Below the pieces are notes generated by a model. That model was not told the DNA's origin. It made no database searches and saw nothing but the letters and a program-made list of their open reading frames with translations. A program made the translations under genes and the position numbers. A DNA stretch of 64,000 bases from Lepisosteus oculatus (lineage: Eukaryota > Chordata > Actinopteri > Semionotiformes > Lepisosteidae), in contig NC_090698.1 in NCBI RefSeq assembly GCF_040954835.1, positions 67,773,284 to 67,837,283 on the forward strand, written 5' to 3'. This document shows, one piece after another, positions 22,206 through 35,350 of this stretch. The number at the start of each line of letters is the position of its first letter. Within the stretch, counting starts at the first letter, position 1.

Positions 22206-24616
22206 TCGTCAAAGGGTTTGTGACAACATGGTGACTATATATTGTAGTACTTCAAAAATGTCAAGATTTTGTGCTTTGTTTGGAATTTTTTAAATTCTGG
22301 GATTACGATTAATTTATTTTGATTCCAAGATTTAATAACTGGTCTGAGAAGTTGGGTTTGCAGTTCCCCTTTAAAGATAAAAAATAAATATAATCTCCCT
22401 TACAGATACAGTACAGTATATGCTATTAATGCATGGGACTGTCCGGTGACAAACATGAAACTCCAGGGACAATAGAAAGGTTAAAAGTGATAAAAAGAAG
22501 CAAAAAAAAACTTTGATAGGACACAACAGAAGCATGCATAAGACTTCCATGAGAACATACTGTACAAGTTTAGTTTCATTTCTGGATAACCAGAAACTTT
22601 TTTTACAGCAGATTCTGATTCCCCTGTGATTTGTACTGATATGACAGGTTACAGGAATAGAGACTTCTTAATGCATTTAAAAAAAAATACCGTAACAGAA
22701 TTGTCAGCAAGCCATATTTCTTATAGTGTAAAACATACTTATAAAAAGTGCACCAGATTTGCATATTACTTACAGTACAGTATGTGTTTTAATAAGATAG
22801 TTATTTAGTATGAACCACTTTTGCTAAAATACATATAAATAAAAAGAGCATTAAAATTGATGATTGCAGTAATAGTACCGGGAAAACAACTGGGTTTATT
22901 TTTCTTACGTTTTTAGAAGCTTTGATTACAAATAGTTTATAAAAGCAAGCTAGACTGTTTGTTTTCTGAGCAAACCTGCATTTGGTATACAGTAATCATT
23001 ATTGTTATATTAAGGTTTGTATATGCATGTGCAGGAAGAAAGCTTACATGATCCGGTAAGTATTGTTTCATGGCCAAATCTCTTATAACTTACAAGAACA
23101 AACTTTAACAGTTCATCTTCGTCTTTCACACGAGCTCAGTAAAAAAGGCCAGTAAGGAAGAAGGGGATTTCTACTGTCACCCAACAATCTGCTCTTTTTA
23201 CGAGAAGCTAGAAGTACTCACAGAGATCAACGACCCTTTAGAGTGCGACCCTACAAATGCCAGGCAAAGGCAAGCTATGATTTCAGCACAAGCTCCTGCA
23301 GCACAACGCTTGGCTTCGTATTGTTTTGTTGGGGGCTTTCCACTCTTATTGTAAAACATTTACAAAAAGCTGCCATCGGGAAAAATCTGTGCCAAGTATA
23401 CTTCTCCATTCTTTCAAAGAGGAGGGTCTTATTAGCCATTTTTAGAAATGTCTAAAGGTTGTTTCCTTGTTTTCTTAAACTGTGCCTAATAAGATTATTA
23501 GAAGGAACGTACTGTAATAACTCCCTTTTCTGCTTAAACCCCGAAACCTTTACTCATTCTGGTAGTTAGCGGGAAAAACTTAAAATATCATGAATATTTC
23601 ATTTATATTTCATTTTTATTTGCTTCTCATGCTGTACTTCTTCATATTTTGATGAGACATAGAGGATGATTTCTAAATGTGAAAATACACATCTCCATTC
23701 AAAAGTATCTGAGCCTTGCTGTTCTACCTCAATTTGCAATACAATATCTTTCATTTACTCTGGTCTACACCTCTAGTAAGTGACTAGTGTCTAATACCAA
23801 AGCTGTCTTCTTTGAATACACCAATAAACAGTACTAATATAAATTCAAGTTTTGAAACTGTGCTGTACTAGTGATGTTTGTCCAAGTGCAGTAATAACTG
23901 TGCCTTAAGAGTGAGAAAAGTGCAGGAAAAATCGTTTACTCTCTGACATCTGCTGCTCTTCCATCCCAGTCTATTAAATGCATGATACAGATATTATGGG
24001 TTTGTTGCAGATGCCTCTACTGCACATCTGCAATATGAAATTAAAAAAGAAATGGAGTGTCACACAATTCCATTGCAATAAATGGTCAGTAATGGAGGAG
24101 CTCAAACCACACGACATAAGATTTGATATTCATGTAAGAGAGTCGGCAATTGTATCCTTAGTTTTTTTTAGATCTGTATGAGAGATTGCTTTCAGATCTG
24201 CATGATCTATCCTCCTCATGCGCGTAAATAAAGGACTCGGCTTGACCACACCTAACCTGAGTGAAGACTTTTCTTCGACACCACAGGGCAGCTGCAGAAG
24301 TGGAGATATGATAGAAGAGGGATACAAAAGATGAAGGTTAAAGAGGAAAAATATTTCATATTTATAGTTTTTTTCATTTAAAAAAATGATGTCACGATTG
24401 ATTATGATTTAGGACAACTGAGGAATTTTTCCACATTTGTTGTAAACTCCATATTGGCTTGGGAGGGTACGATACATGAGTTGTAGCTATGACATGAAGT
24501 ATAAAGTCACAGATCTTAGGTTAAAATTGATCTCAGAAATATCGACAAACACAGGGGCTTTTTTTAAACCTGAAACGCTAAAACATAAGATGAAGATTTG
24601 TTAAATATGGAAGATG
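22206..24616. other. Intergenic, nothing recognised
   Basis: AT-rich with many TACTGTA/TACAGTA words. Candidate frames of 60-70 codons have no conserved motif. No repeat of the families listed here was recognised. Confidence 0.45.
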
Positions 24617-24621
24617 TTTGG

Positions 24622-26075
24622 TGTGACAGGCCATTAGCTGATTTTTGTCTCGGAAGGTACAGTACAGCTGCAAGGAACTGGTGTCTTGATGAGCTGCAGC
24701 TGTGAGCTGTCCTATTTAAATATCCTGTCTAAACACTCTTGAAATGCAGCAAAACCCTCTCAGAAAGCATTATTTCATGTTGGCAGAAAGCAACCTGATA
24801 GGTGGTGTGCAGGTGGGCTTTTGTTCTCTGGGGAGGCAGTATGGCGGTGCAGCTGTGAGCTGCTGGCCGCAGGTGCCGTGAAGCTGCTTTAAAACAGCCA
24901 GGGAGGGCAGCGGAGGTTGTCTGTTGTGGTTGCCAGAGATGCAGCTATGGTTGAACTGTGTCTGAGGTACGAGTGAGGTGTGGCTAAGGGGCACAGACGC
25001 TGTCAGCTGTCAGTGCCGTGGAGGTGTAGGAAAGCGGAGGGAATGCAGTCCGTGCTGCCATTGGGGCTCTGGAAGAGAGCCCGGTGAAAAGCAAGCCATA
25101 GAGGCAACCAACAGAGGCGGATGCTTGCGATCGCCAGAGATGTGGCATGGCTGTGCAGCAGAGGTGTCGTAAGTGGACGCAAGTCTGTGTGTATTGGTGA
25201 AGGAAAATGGACAGTGGGAAGAGAACAGCTGGAGAGGAGTCTTCCCCAAAAGGAGAAGGATGTGTGGGAGCTACTGTCCAAGTGGGGTTATGGTGAAAAA
25301 CAACTTCTGCAGTAAGGGGATAGTCTAGCGTGTCCACGGTATGACGCAGAGTGTTTGTCCCATTGTGGTCCATCAGCCAGCAGTTCTCTCCCGTCTGGTC
25401 GTGCCCAAGAGTGAAAGAAAAGTGAGTTTATTAATGTAAGGGAGCTTGGTGACAGTGTAGCGTGACGTTAGGGTGGGTGTGTATTGTGAAACGAGGTAAG
25501 GGAGTTAATATGAGAATTGGTGTGGAGGAAACGGGTAAAGGAAGCCATGTTAACGTCTGTATCACGTGAATGTTTTGGTATCATTGTGAGAGCAGGAGAC
25601 GCAGCCTGTATTTTTCCAGCTCTTTGGAAGAAGACTGGGAAGGACTGCCCATCTACTGTAGGTTCTGGCTGTGCTGGGAAGCGTAGAGTGAACACTCCAG
25701 AGTGCGGGACACAGAGGTGGAAAGGCTCCTGGCTCTGAAAGAATAGTGTGTACAGTATGTGTGTGGGGGGCTGCTCCTGGCTCTCTAGTGCTGAGAGACA
25801 TCTGGTGTGTCTCCACTTCAGGGACAGAGAAGAGTCTTGGCAGGAGGTGAAAACATACTGTACCAGACTGTGAGTAACGTGTCGCTGAGAGAAAGTGTAG
25901 TTTGAGGGTGAAATGAATTGGAACAGTTTGTAAAAGTGTGACAATGAGAGAAATGCAAACAAACTGTTAGAAAAGTGAGAATAATGTTAATGAGTGTGTG
26001 GTGTAAAAAAGATATTTGCAGGCGGCTCATGATGAGTTCACCTTGTACAGTAGTAGGTGGGGCCGGTCTGTCACA
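24622..26075. mobile_element. Candidate 1.45-kb LTR-like element
   Basis: A G- and GT-rich block (more G than C on the plus strand) in AT-rich surroundings. It starts TGTGACAGGCC and ends GGTCTGTCACA, so the outer eight bases are perfectly inverted with TG...CA ends. The flanks TTTGG (24617-24621) and TTTGT (26076-26080) agree at 4 of 5 bases, a possible mutated duplication. Long minus-strand open frames (up to 164 codons at 25468-25962) show no known domain and probably reflect base composition. It could be a large solo LTR or a non-autonomous DNA element. Confidence 0.4.
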
Positions 26076-26080
26076 TTTGT

Positions 26081-29000
26081 TAATGCTTTTAGGATATATT
26101 TTTTTTTCACATGTGAAACTATTGTTTTACTGGAAACATGAGACAGGTCAGACAGCCCCTAACTCTAAACTAATTGGCTTAGACAAGATAGTTTTAAGTA
26201 ACTCTGGCAAAAACAATCACACAATCACCTGTACCTTTAATAATACAGATATACAACAGCTGCAAGGAATTACCCTAATTTAATATTTTCACTGGCTTTT
26301 CTCGGTAGTTATGCAATAACATTTTTGTAGACTGATTTTTTGGAAGAAAAATAACTCATAGCATGCCTACTGTACCTATCTATAGTGGCTAGAACAGAAT
26401 TATTCCAAATGTATTTTTTATTGTTACAGTATTATGACAGGATTTATTAAGTTGCCTGTCCTATCCTGATTTTGGTTAGGATATAACCCAGATTTCGGTA
26501 GACAATCTCATTTGTGTTAACAGTATCACCTACTAACACCAATTGAAACAAAATACTACCTGTTCATAATTGTTGCAGAGTGTATTATGCATATGTTAAA
26601 GGATACGTTAAAGCAGTTTCGGCTGTTTCACACTGCAGTGGTTATATAGAGTTAAAAAAGTAGTCATCTATAATGGGTAATAAAAAGGGGAGGCTTTGCA
26701 GAAAATGATAAGAAACAAAACCCCAACATTGGATGTCATAATGTTGCGTGCTGGGACATTGCATTTGAAGAGGTGATTGGTTTATACTATTTTGGGACAC
26801 TGCTGAAAGCAAACTGACAAGTCCATTCTTATCAAGAAAAACAAAATACCCACCATTGTAGTGTCAGTAGTGTCAATGTAGGCCAAGAATTCTATCTCCC
26901 CATTCCACTAGAGCAATTCTTTAATTATTATTAGTAAACACCCTTTAAAAATGCTGTAGGATATAAGCAAAATCATCATCTATAGAGAAGTAATAGATAC
27001 TGTATTTACTTCTATTACGTGCATATTTGAAATACAGTGTATAGCATATTTCCATGTGAAAATGCTGAGATTGGATTTTGTTTGGATCCGTAAATAGGCA
27101 TTCTCAAATTAAAAAGATTTTCATGTCCTGTAACTCAAACAAAATTATGTTGGCAAACTGTTAGCATGGAAACCATCCAGGATATCCAACATTTTAAAGG
27201 GGAAACACATTAGAAAAAGTGTGAGATAGGAAAGTTTTGTAATAGACACTCGCCTGTCTAAAGAAAGGAAAATCAGTCTGAACAATCTGTAGTAATATCA
27301 GTTTTCTTAAACCTGATGTTCTGTCTTTGAAAGCCAGCAGCTGCATAGTTTCTGTAATATGGTTCCTGGACAAGTCTTGCTGTGAACACAGATCAGCCTG
27401 AAACGGGAAGAATTAAATTTATATTATTATTTTATTTTGTCTGCTACATTTCCTCTGCATAGGCATGCAAAAATAGTTTGTTTGCAGGTTCAGTAACGTT
27501 GTCTCAACATCTCAATGTTTCTCTTTTTTATCTTTTGAATGCTCTGATACGCTTGAGTGCTCAAATCCTTGTGTCATTCTGGAGCTTGTAAATGTCATGT
27601 GGGTTCAACTTTTCATCGCCTTTCACTACATTGAATAAAGTCCACATTTCTGTGGTCGGCAGTGGTCAGGAGAGGACTGATATTTCAGCAGACCTGCTAC
27701 AAGTCTTCAATAAATGCTTTTAATATTTGTAAAGATTACACACTAGAAGTAAATTTGTAATTACCAGTTATTGAAGAATTGGTGAATGGTTAGTAGACAC
27801 TTCCTTGTATGGTGTGAACAGTTGTTTGGTATGTAAAGAGTTTCATGGTTTTAGCTGGTGGTTGGGTTTCGGAATAGCAGGTCTTATTTGAAACCATAAA
27901 GGTTTCGTTACGATAAAGATTCCTTCTCTGAACTTCTTTGTTGAGTTTTAATTATCTCAGGCCAAATGAGCCATCTTATTACTTAGGTAGGGTTTTTGTC
28001 ACACTCCCTGTTCCTACTGTATTTGTGTTCCTATTCACAGTATGAGTATTTAGTCATTACTCAGAATGCTGTTAAATTGCCTTAAGGTTTGGATTAAAAT
28101 ATACTTTTCTCTTTTCATTATGTATCTGTACTTTGTTTGAAAAGAAAAAATAATTAACTTAATTTTAAAAACTGGTGGTCTTCAGTTTTTGTCTTCAGAA
28201 AATGCCCTTAATACAATGTGGCACAATGTGCTTTTTGTGGTACTGTGAACATTTTTAAAGACTTATTGTACTTCCTTTTTGTCATAATTATATAACATTT
28301 TTTACTTCAGAAATATTGTCCATATACTGTAAAAAGAAGGCTACAACATTTAGTGTATGCTCACTTTTTTTTGATTAAAACGTGTTTGAAGATAATTGTA
28401 ACACAAAATACAATATATCTCTTTTCTCACCAAACCCCCCACCATGACAGAGTTTTAAAGTTTTGTTTTCTTTTTTTATATTTTGACTTTACGCCACTAC
28501 CAGTTTTTATTGGGTAATAGGGGAAATGAGATCCATTAGACTTTGGCTGTCTGAACATGTACTTACAACAATTAGATGTACTTTCCCTCAGCTCAGTGCC
28601 AAGTCTTGTATTTCACAATCACGTTTTCAAAAATATATATACTGTATATATGTAATTAAATACCATTTTTTATTTATTGACACACTTTATGCACTGTTTC
28701 TAATACATTAAAATTATAAAACATTATAACGTATATCTAAATAAAATATACTAGAAAGTATTGCAAAGAAGTATATTTATGTCTGCTGTTTATACAGTGC
28801 AAACAAATCAAGACAGTTAATTGAGTTGGCAGTAAAACTTATCTAATGTGTGTGTGGGAGTCAGTGCTGGGGCCCCCCACAAGCCTAATATCTGTCTTGT
28901 TGAACTGTATTAATAACTCGCTCTTAAAATTGAGTTTTTTATTACAGTAACACATAATACAAAATTGCGCTTTTTCTAGTCTTATTAGTCATTAGTACAC

Positions 29001-32000
29001 GGATGCTCTAGTTACTGCACTCAAGATTTGATTAATATGTATAAAACTGTACAAAATGATTAATATGGATAAAATGGCTTTGAAAGGTGGCACCATGAGA
29101 AATAAAACTTCCAAGTTCAAATCTGTGTCACTTAATTCCATTTGCTGACTGAAACGTTTGTGCGAACAGGTTTTTATTCATTTAAGCACAGAACCCCTTC
29201 GAAAGAGAGAACAGAGACAGAGGCGACCCCCCCCCGCCCTCGCCATCGGCTCTACAGCTGTGAGTGTGAAATAGAAGATCCATGTGAACAGGCACTTCCA
29301 GCTCCTGGTACTACTCCTCTCTCGGCTTCATGGGCCTGAGCAGCAGAATCCAGTGATATCAGGAAGGCAGCACAGCGCCAGCGTGTTTTTCCCTGTGGTT
29401 GGACCATTCTGCCTCGACAGGCCCATCTAGTCCTCATCTGTGAGAGCAGCAGGTGGGAACAGGGCAGATCACTGTTAGGATTGATAGAGTACAGTACTTC
29501 CAAAATGTAACGACATCTAGACATTTCCACAACATGAGGACAAAGGTGACTAGTTTGCCCCCTGTACAGAATGTGCATAGAAGACTAGAAACCCTGCGGT
29601 AGTTATTGGTGGACGTCTGCGGGTACAAGGACCAGGATCTGAGCAAATGAAACAACAGGAACAGGACAAGCAGGTGCCAGGATCAGCGTCAGACAGAACA
29701 GAGCAATTGAGACCATAAATTGTTGAACATGTGTTTCAAATAACCTTTGGCAAGGATATGTAGAACGATATGAAATAGAAAGTGGGATCACTGCTCTGGG
29801 CTACAGGTAGGATGCTTAAAGATACAGAGACCTTACTGCATAGGAATCATTGGGCCAAACCAGCATGGGGCACTAAATCAAGCTTTTGTCCACTTGCTGA
29901 TTAAAATCCAGTGCCTTATGATGCATAATGAGATACAGTAATGATACAGCACCCATATCGACACAACATCAAAGACTCCAGTGGGTTTCCTCCTAAAATT
30001 AAAGCATCTTAATAACATTATAAAATGCAGAGAATTAGTAATTATAACTTTGCTATTTTGGACAGTTACGGTGGGAAAGTCTGGGGACTGCTTCTCTTTT
30101 TTTTTGTCAAGTGGAGTAACCGACTGAAAACTGGTCAGTAAAGATGCAGGGAAAGAACTGGTTTGTGTTTTGCACATACTGTACCTCACAGCAAACATTG
30201 GAGGGTTTACAACTGCAGATGATAGTAATGGAAATGTAATGGGAAAGAGTATTTGAGAGAGATGACAAGACATGAAGACGATTTTACAGCATGTCTTCAG
30301 ACAACTCATCATGAATCCATAGGGAACGTGGCAACAAGCAGTCAACAGGGGGCACTATGGAGAGCAGTATACAGATGCAGCAGAGGATCCAGGATCATTT
30401 GATCATCGAGGATGTTCATGACTGCGGTACCAGGAGACAGTGTCCATCAGGACAGACAGAAAGCAGGTAAGGCAGTGCAGACACAGCAGCAGAATGACAC
30501 AGAGCAGTAAAAAAAATCAGGAATTGCTAGGACAGCAGGGGTTTACTACTTAGTTCGATTGCTGAGAGCCTCTGACTGCTGAGCAGTGGGGATTGCTTTC
30601 TCTCCCGAGCTTTCAAATGTCTAAGCTCAAAACTTTAATGACGTTCGATGAAATAACACAAGTTGTTTCTTTAAGCATCAGAGTCCTAGGAAGACATGTT
30701 AGAGTCTGGGCTAGATCAACAAATAAGAATCCTCAACAAAACGTCTCATACTCCTATTTTTTTTCTCTGCAGTGAGGGATAGTTTTATGGATTCTTAGCA
30801 ATCTATAGAACCGATTCGAGCCTGGAAAAGTGCCTTTTAGCAATGTCACTGTATATTACTGGTAATCTGAGGATGCTTCACAGGATGAATAAAGTGTCCT
30901 CTGTACTGTGCTTCTGTGTTGAACAGAGTACTACATAGCAGCCGTAAAAAGAACTAGGATAGTATTCCAAAGCAAAATGTGATAGTTATATTAAATAATG
31001 ACACCTACAAAAGACTACTTTCTACCTTTTCATAAACTTTTCAACTTGCTGGCATATTTTGATTGTTTTGTGAATGGCTCTTTCTTTTGAGTCACAGTAG
31101 CTGAATAGCGTGTCACACTTTGTGTCTTCTTTCAAAAAGTGGTGCTTACTCTTTAAAGCAAAGACCACAATGATCAATTGCATATTAAAAGAATATACCC
31201 AAGCAATACGTTTTTGCCTCTTTCAGGTGTATTTGTCTGAAATGCAATCTCTATTTGCAAATGTAATGCAGGTACAGTATGTTGGTAAAGTTTCTTTCAC
31301 TTTTTTTATTTTTCTGTTCAGCTTCTCTTCTATAGTTACAGTTTTTACAATGCAATAGTTTTCTTCAGAGACAAGGAATCCTTTTTGCCACTGAGAACCT
31401 GCTCTCTTTTCTTTTAAACTTCAGCAAAGGCTTGCTTCTATTATACACAGTTTCTCATCATTGTTTCCCTCATATTGACAGTAATGTCACATTCATGCAT
31501 TTTAATGTTGTTTATGATCATGCAAAGCAGATAATAGTCTTTTAGAAATTTTAAGTAGATGGGTGAAACCACTGGATCCAGAAAATATGTACTTATTCAA
31601 GTGGAGTAGACCACCTGGAAGGAAGAACTTATTCAAGTGCTACTGTATGCTTGGCTACTAAAGAGTAGCACTTAAGCTGAAAAGGATAAAAGCCACATTG
31701 CACCCACATTTTGAAAACAATAAATCCATGATCTTTTGATATTCTTGTCGTATACCATATGTTTCTGGTAAGAAAAAAAAGCAAAGAAAGATTTTTGGAT
31801 TCTTAATTCATTTAATACTCTAAGATTAAACATATTTACAAAAAGGTTCACAAACGATATATCCAAGATGAAGCATATTGAAATAATACAAAACGTACAA
31901 AAGTATAAAAATATATTCAACTAATTTATATTTCACATCTGATAAAGTACTGTATCATTGCTTCGTACGGTATATTGGGAAATGACTGTAGTCTATTGTA

Positions 32001-32650
32001 TTCACAGTTTATTACAGAAATCCTTCACCATGGTTATCATGAGTCATTCCTTTCAGTACAAGTATTGATTATTATTCTTTACAATAATCTGCTTTAACAA
32101 CTTTGTGACCACATGTGTATTTATTTTCTATAGCAGTCTGTGGCAAAGTAGAGAAAAGCTTATTTATTCTCGAATGGTTTCCTTGGTCCTCATTTTCACA
32201 ATGTAGACAAATGTGAGCTTGACCTGAAGTCCCACAGTTCTTGCTGCCACTTGAATACAATGAGCTTTACTGCAGGTACCAAGGCCATACAACCGAAACA
32301 TGCAAAATCAGCAATGGCTTCATGGCCTCTTCCTGTGAAAAAAAAAAGAGGAAATTTGTTAGCAGACTGAGCCATGAATGTTAAGAAGGCAGACGTGCTG
32401 CATCATGCTTTGACATAGGCCAGAAAATAAGGGGAAGTTGTGATGGGAAGTTAGGGAAGGAAAGACATATTAAAATATCGTTCAACGCAGAAATCAAAAA
32501 CAGGATGGCAAAACGTCTCACATCAGCACATGAAGACTTTATATGGAAGCACTAGTTTTAAGTAAGTTAAAAAAAAGGTGAGACTTCGTGCGATTTATAA
32601 TGGGAATTAACTGACTTTAGTCTGCACACTAAAAACAATATTTTTTTCTT
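26081..32650. other. Long intergenic stretch between chemokines, no gene
   Basis: Mostly AT-rich unique-looking DNA. A GC-richer patch at 29215-29480 and another at about 30340-30500 could be unidentified repeats. Frames of 108 and 155 codons on the minus strand (29252-29578, 29878-30345) have no family resemblance. No splice-flanked chemokine-type exon was found here. Confidence 0.45.
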
Positions 32651-32657
32651 TTTTTGT

Positions 32658-32663
32658 TTTATT
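32658..32663 (-). terminator. Candidate poly(A) signal of chemokine A
   Basis: Plus-strand TTTATT is AATAAA on the minus strand, about 100 bp downstream of the chemokine A stop codon. Position and sequence fit; the region is AT-rich, so chance is possible. Confidence 0.5.
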
Positions 32664-32760
32664 AATGCAACTGGTCAACATACTTTTGAAAATGGCATCA
32701 AATAAAGGGCAGCATAAAAACAAACTCTACCAAAGAGGTTGAAATTGATGCAAAGATGCC

Positions 32761-35182
32761 TCACCCTCTTTTCTTCTCATTCTTGAGTTTTTTGGCCTGT
32801 GCCTTTTTGTTTAGTTTCCTTATCAACGCTTTCACCCATTTGGCGTTGGGGGGCGCGCAAAGTCTATAGCCGTTCTTAGTGATGAACCTGTGTGCGAAGA
32901 TTGGAAAGTTAGACTCAGAGTACGCTCAAAAAATAGGGTATCAGCAGATTCTAGAGTCGAAAACAAGATAGCAAGAAAACTAAGATTGCAGTGGTCAAAA
33001 TCAATTTGATAAGTACTGCAGGGCAGGTGAGCTTTATTACTCATTATTTACAGCTGTAGGATGAGAGGTACATGGAATTTGTACACATTGTACAGTGTAT
33101 TTAACTTTTTATATGAAAAAAAAGACGTTCTTTCAACTAGCTTTGTTTCCTTTAAAGATTATCCTATTCATTGTTTGGCAGTAGTACAGCTGCAACAAAG
33201 ACTTTTCTCTTAAAGTGTAAAGTACTGTGTAGCGGTACTGTAGCTACAGGCTTGAGAACATTAAGATAAAATCACTATTTCATTCATTAAGGTACTACAC
33301 TCAGAACAGAGGCATTTGTACCTCTGCTTGGTACTACTGCTTTTATTTCTGTCATATAAAACTTTAAAACTATAGTTTCTCTTCATCTTACCTGTATAAT
33401 ATTAACAAAACTAATAGGACCCTATTTTGCTAAAGTGTTATTTTATTCAGCAATCTTTTATTTCTGTGATTAAACACTGTGCAAAAGTAGTGTCCAGCAT
33501 GCCGCTACCTATGAGCCAGTGTGTTTGACTTTAACCCATAAAGAAGTCATTAATAAGAAAAGAAGGAAGTAGCCAAGTAAGGTAATATACTGTACAGTAT
33601 TCCCTAAGTTTTGCGCATTTTTTGAAAACATTCCTAGGGATGAGTAAGGTCAACAGCCAAGGCTGTTGAATAAATAATGTTGAATAAATTACATAATAAC
33701 TGGAATAAAATTGTTCTTTACAGGTCTAAAATAGTAATAAGTGATTAAATACTGATTAAAATGTAACTGTGTGAGGTTTAATTGTCAATTTTTAGTGGGT
33801 ACACTAAATCACACTCAAAAGTAGCTATTTTCCAGATCAAAGTTCTTAGCTGCTAGTGTCTATCTTCTATTAATATAATGGAAATTAATTCAACTTATAT
33901 TCAATTAGTGAAGAAAGAAACTTACAAAACTGCTGAGATTATGCAGTCCCCATCAGCTTCTTGCCTGCTATAGGAAACGACAGCTTTTCTCGGGATTACC
34001 TTCTCACTAGTTGCTAAACAGCAGTCAACTGCACCTTCAGTGTTTGCTGTAAGGAATCAAATACAAATGATTAATCAGCTGGAACTGTGGATCCACCAGC
34101 AATTTATTTTAATATAATATGCAATAAATGTAATTAACAAAAATGTTCTTATTTACTCTTTTTATATGCCAGAAAGCATAACAACGACCGGTCTCTGAGC
34201 AGCAAAATGGTACGAGGCAGTATCAATTAAGGGTTCAGTGTGCTATTTTCTAGATGGCAGGCAATTATGATGTTAAGCAATATTATGTTGAATCATTGGA
34301 GCAGATTATTTAGGAAGAACTGGAAATAATGGTTCATGTCCTGTATCTTTACAGGAAAGCAGCTGCAAATTAGTTTAGGGTTTTTTCAGACATGTTTGAA
34401 ACATTTTACAAGATGACAAGCTTGGGAAGTTTAAACATTTCACCTTTGACACATAATACTTTATGCAAGATAATGCAGGGGGCTGCTGCTTCAAACATTA
34501 ATGCTACATCGCATAGATCCTTACAAAACATTATTTAGAAGCCAGATGTTTTGATTCATGGTGTTTAGATGGCAGAGGTCTGAGCAAGCAGTGGAAGCAT
34601 AAAACCAACATACTGTAAAAAGACTGTAACACAGCATTTTACAATGGGCTCCAATCTGCTTCCAGTGCAGAATAGTAAAATGTGTCGTACTAAAGAATTG
34701 AATTGTGATTCTTGTTAGTTTTACAGTGTCTTATAATCTCTTGTTGAAATATAAAGACGGGAATTATTCATCATTTACTCACTGGTTATTCCAAAGAATC
34801 TCAGCAGTGTTAACGAAATGGTAGCCAGGTAGTAAAAGAATGAAGCATTAAGCATTGGCCTGCAATGCTGTAGCTTATGCATTTCTTTTAAAATCAGGTT
34901 TTTATGTGGTAAGCCAAAATCTCCTTAACAACAACAGACGTTGTGATGTGATATGCACTTAGTGATAAAAACTTCTTTCTGTAAGGTTATCAGACAGTCC
35001 AGTCTTTTTTGATACTAAAATATCTAAAAAGCTTTTTTTTTTACATTCTCATGGGCAGTTACCTTTGAAAACAAGCGGGCTGCCACGCTGCAAGTAAGCA
35101 ATGGGTTCTTACCTTCTGAAGAGCTCCAGAGGATGGACGCCAGCAGAAGGAGGGTTATAACTTTCAGAGACATTGTGCTCAT
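32761..35182 (-). CDS. CC chemokine A, CCL19/21/25-like, three exons
   Basis: Secreted chemoattractant predicted to act on a leukocyte chemokine receptor. Exons (minus): 35113-35173, 33926-34046, 32761-32887; GT-AG introns of about 1.07 and 1.04 kb, phases 1 and 2; 102 residues from the ATG at 35173. An in-frame ATG nine bases upstream (35182) would add MST; the inner start gives the same 61-nt first coding exon as chemokine B. Residues 1-20 (MSLKVITLLLLASILWSSSE) are the signal peptide. Cysteines lie at 29-30 (VDCCL), 55 (DGDC) and 71 (RLCAPP); FITK is at 62-65 and the helix starts near 76 (AKWVKALIRKL). Residues 84-101 are very basic (10 Lys/Arg), likely glycosaminoglycan-binding. No extra cysteines. 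It lies about 14 kb upstream of chemokine B in the same direction. CCL19/21/25-like by motif; which of these it corresponds to is not settled. Confidence 0.93.
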
Positions 35183-35242
35183 GCTTCTGCTTGTCTGGCT
35201 GAGTGTGGCGAAGTCGTGCAGGTGTACTGTGTGGATTGCCTG

Positions 35243-35250
35243 TATAAATA
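35243..35250 (-). promoter_or_regulatory. TATA-like element of chemokine A
   Basis: TATTTATA on the minus strand, about 60-70 bp upstream of the two candidate start codons. This would place transcription start near 35215 and give a leader of roughly 35-40 nt. It is a weaker TATA than that of chemokine B. Confidence 0.4.
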
Positions 35251-35350
35251 CCTGACACAGAGTTTCGTTTTTACTCAACATACCTGCCTCCTTGGCTTCC
35301 AGCCAATACTCCATGCCTATTCCTGGTAATCCAGTCAACCTGAAAGGCCC

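Noticed and set aside
25468..25962. 164-codon minus-strand open frame
   Set aside because: It lies in a G-rich, strand-skewed block that opens several frames at once. No recognised domain or codon pattern.
29878..30345. 155-codon minus-strand open frame
   Set aside because: No similarity to a known family, no promoter or splice context, and low-complexity surroundings.
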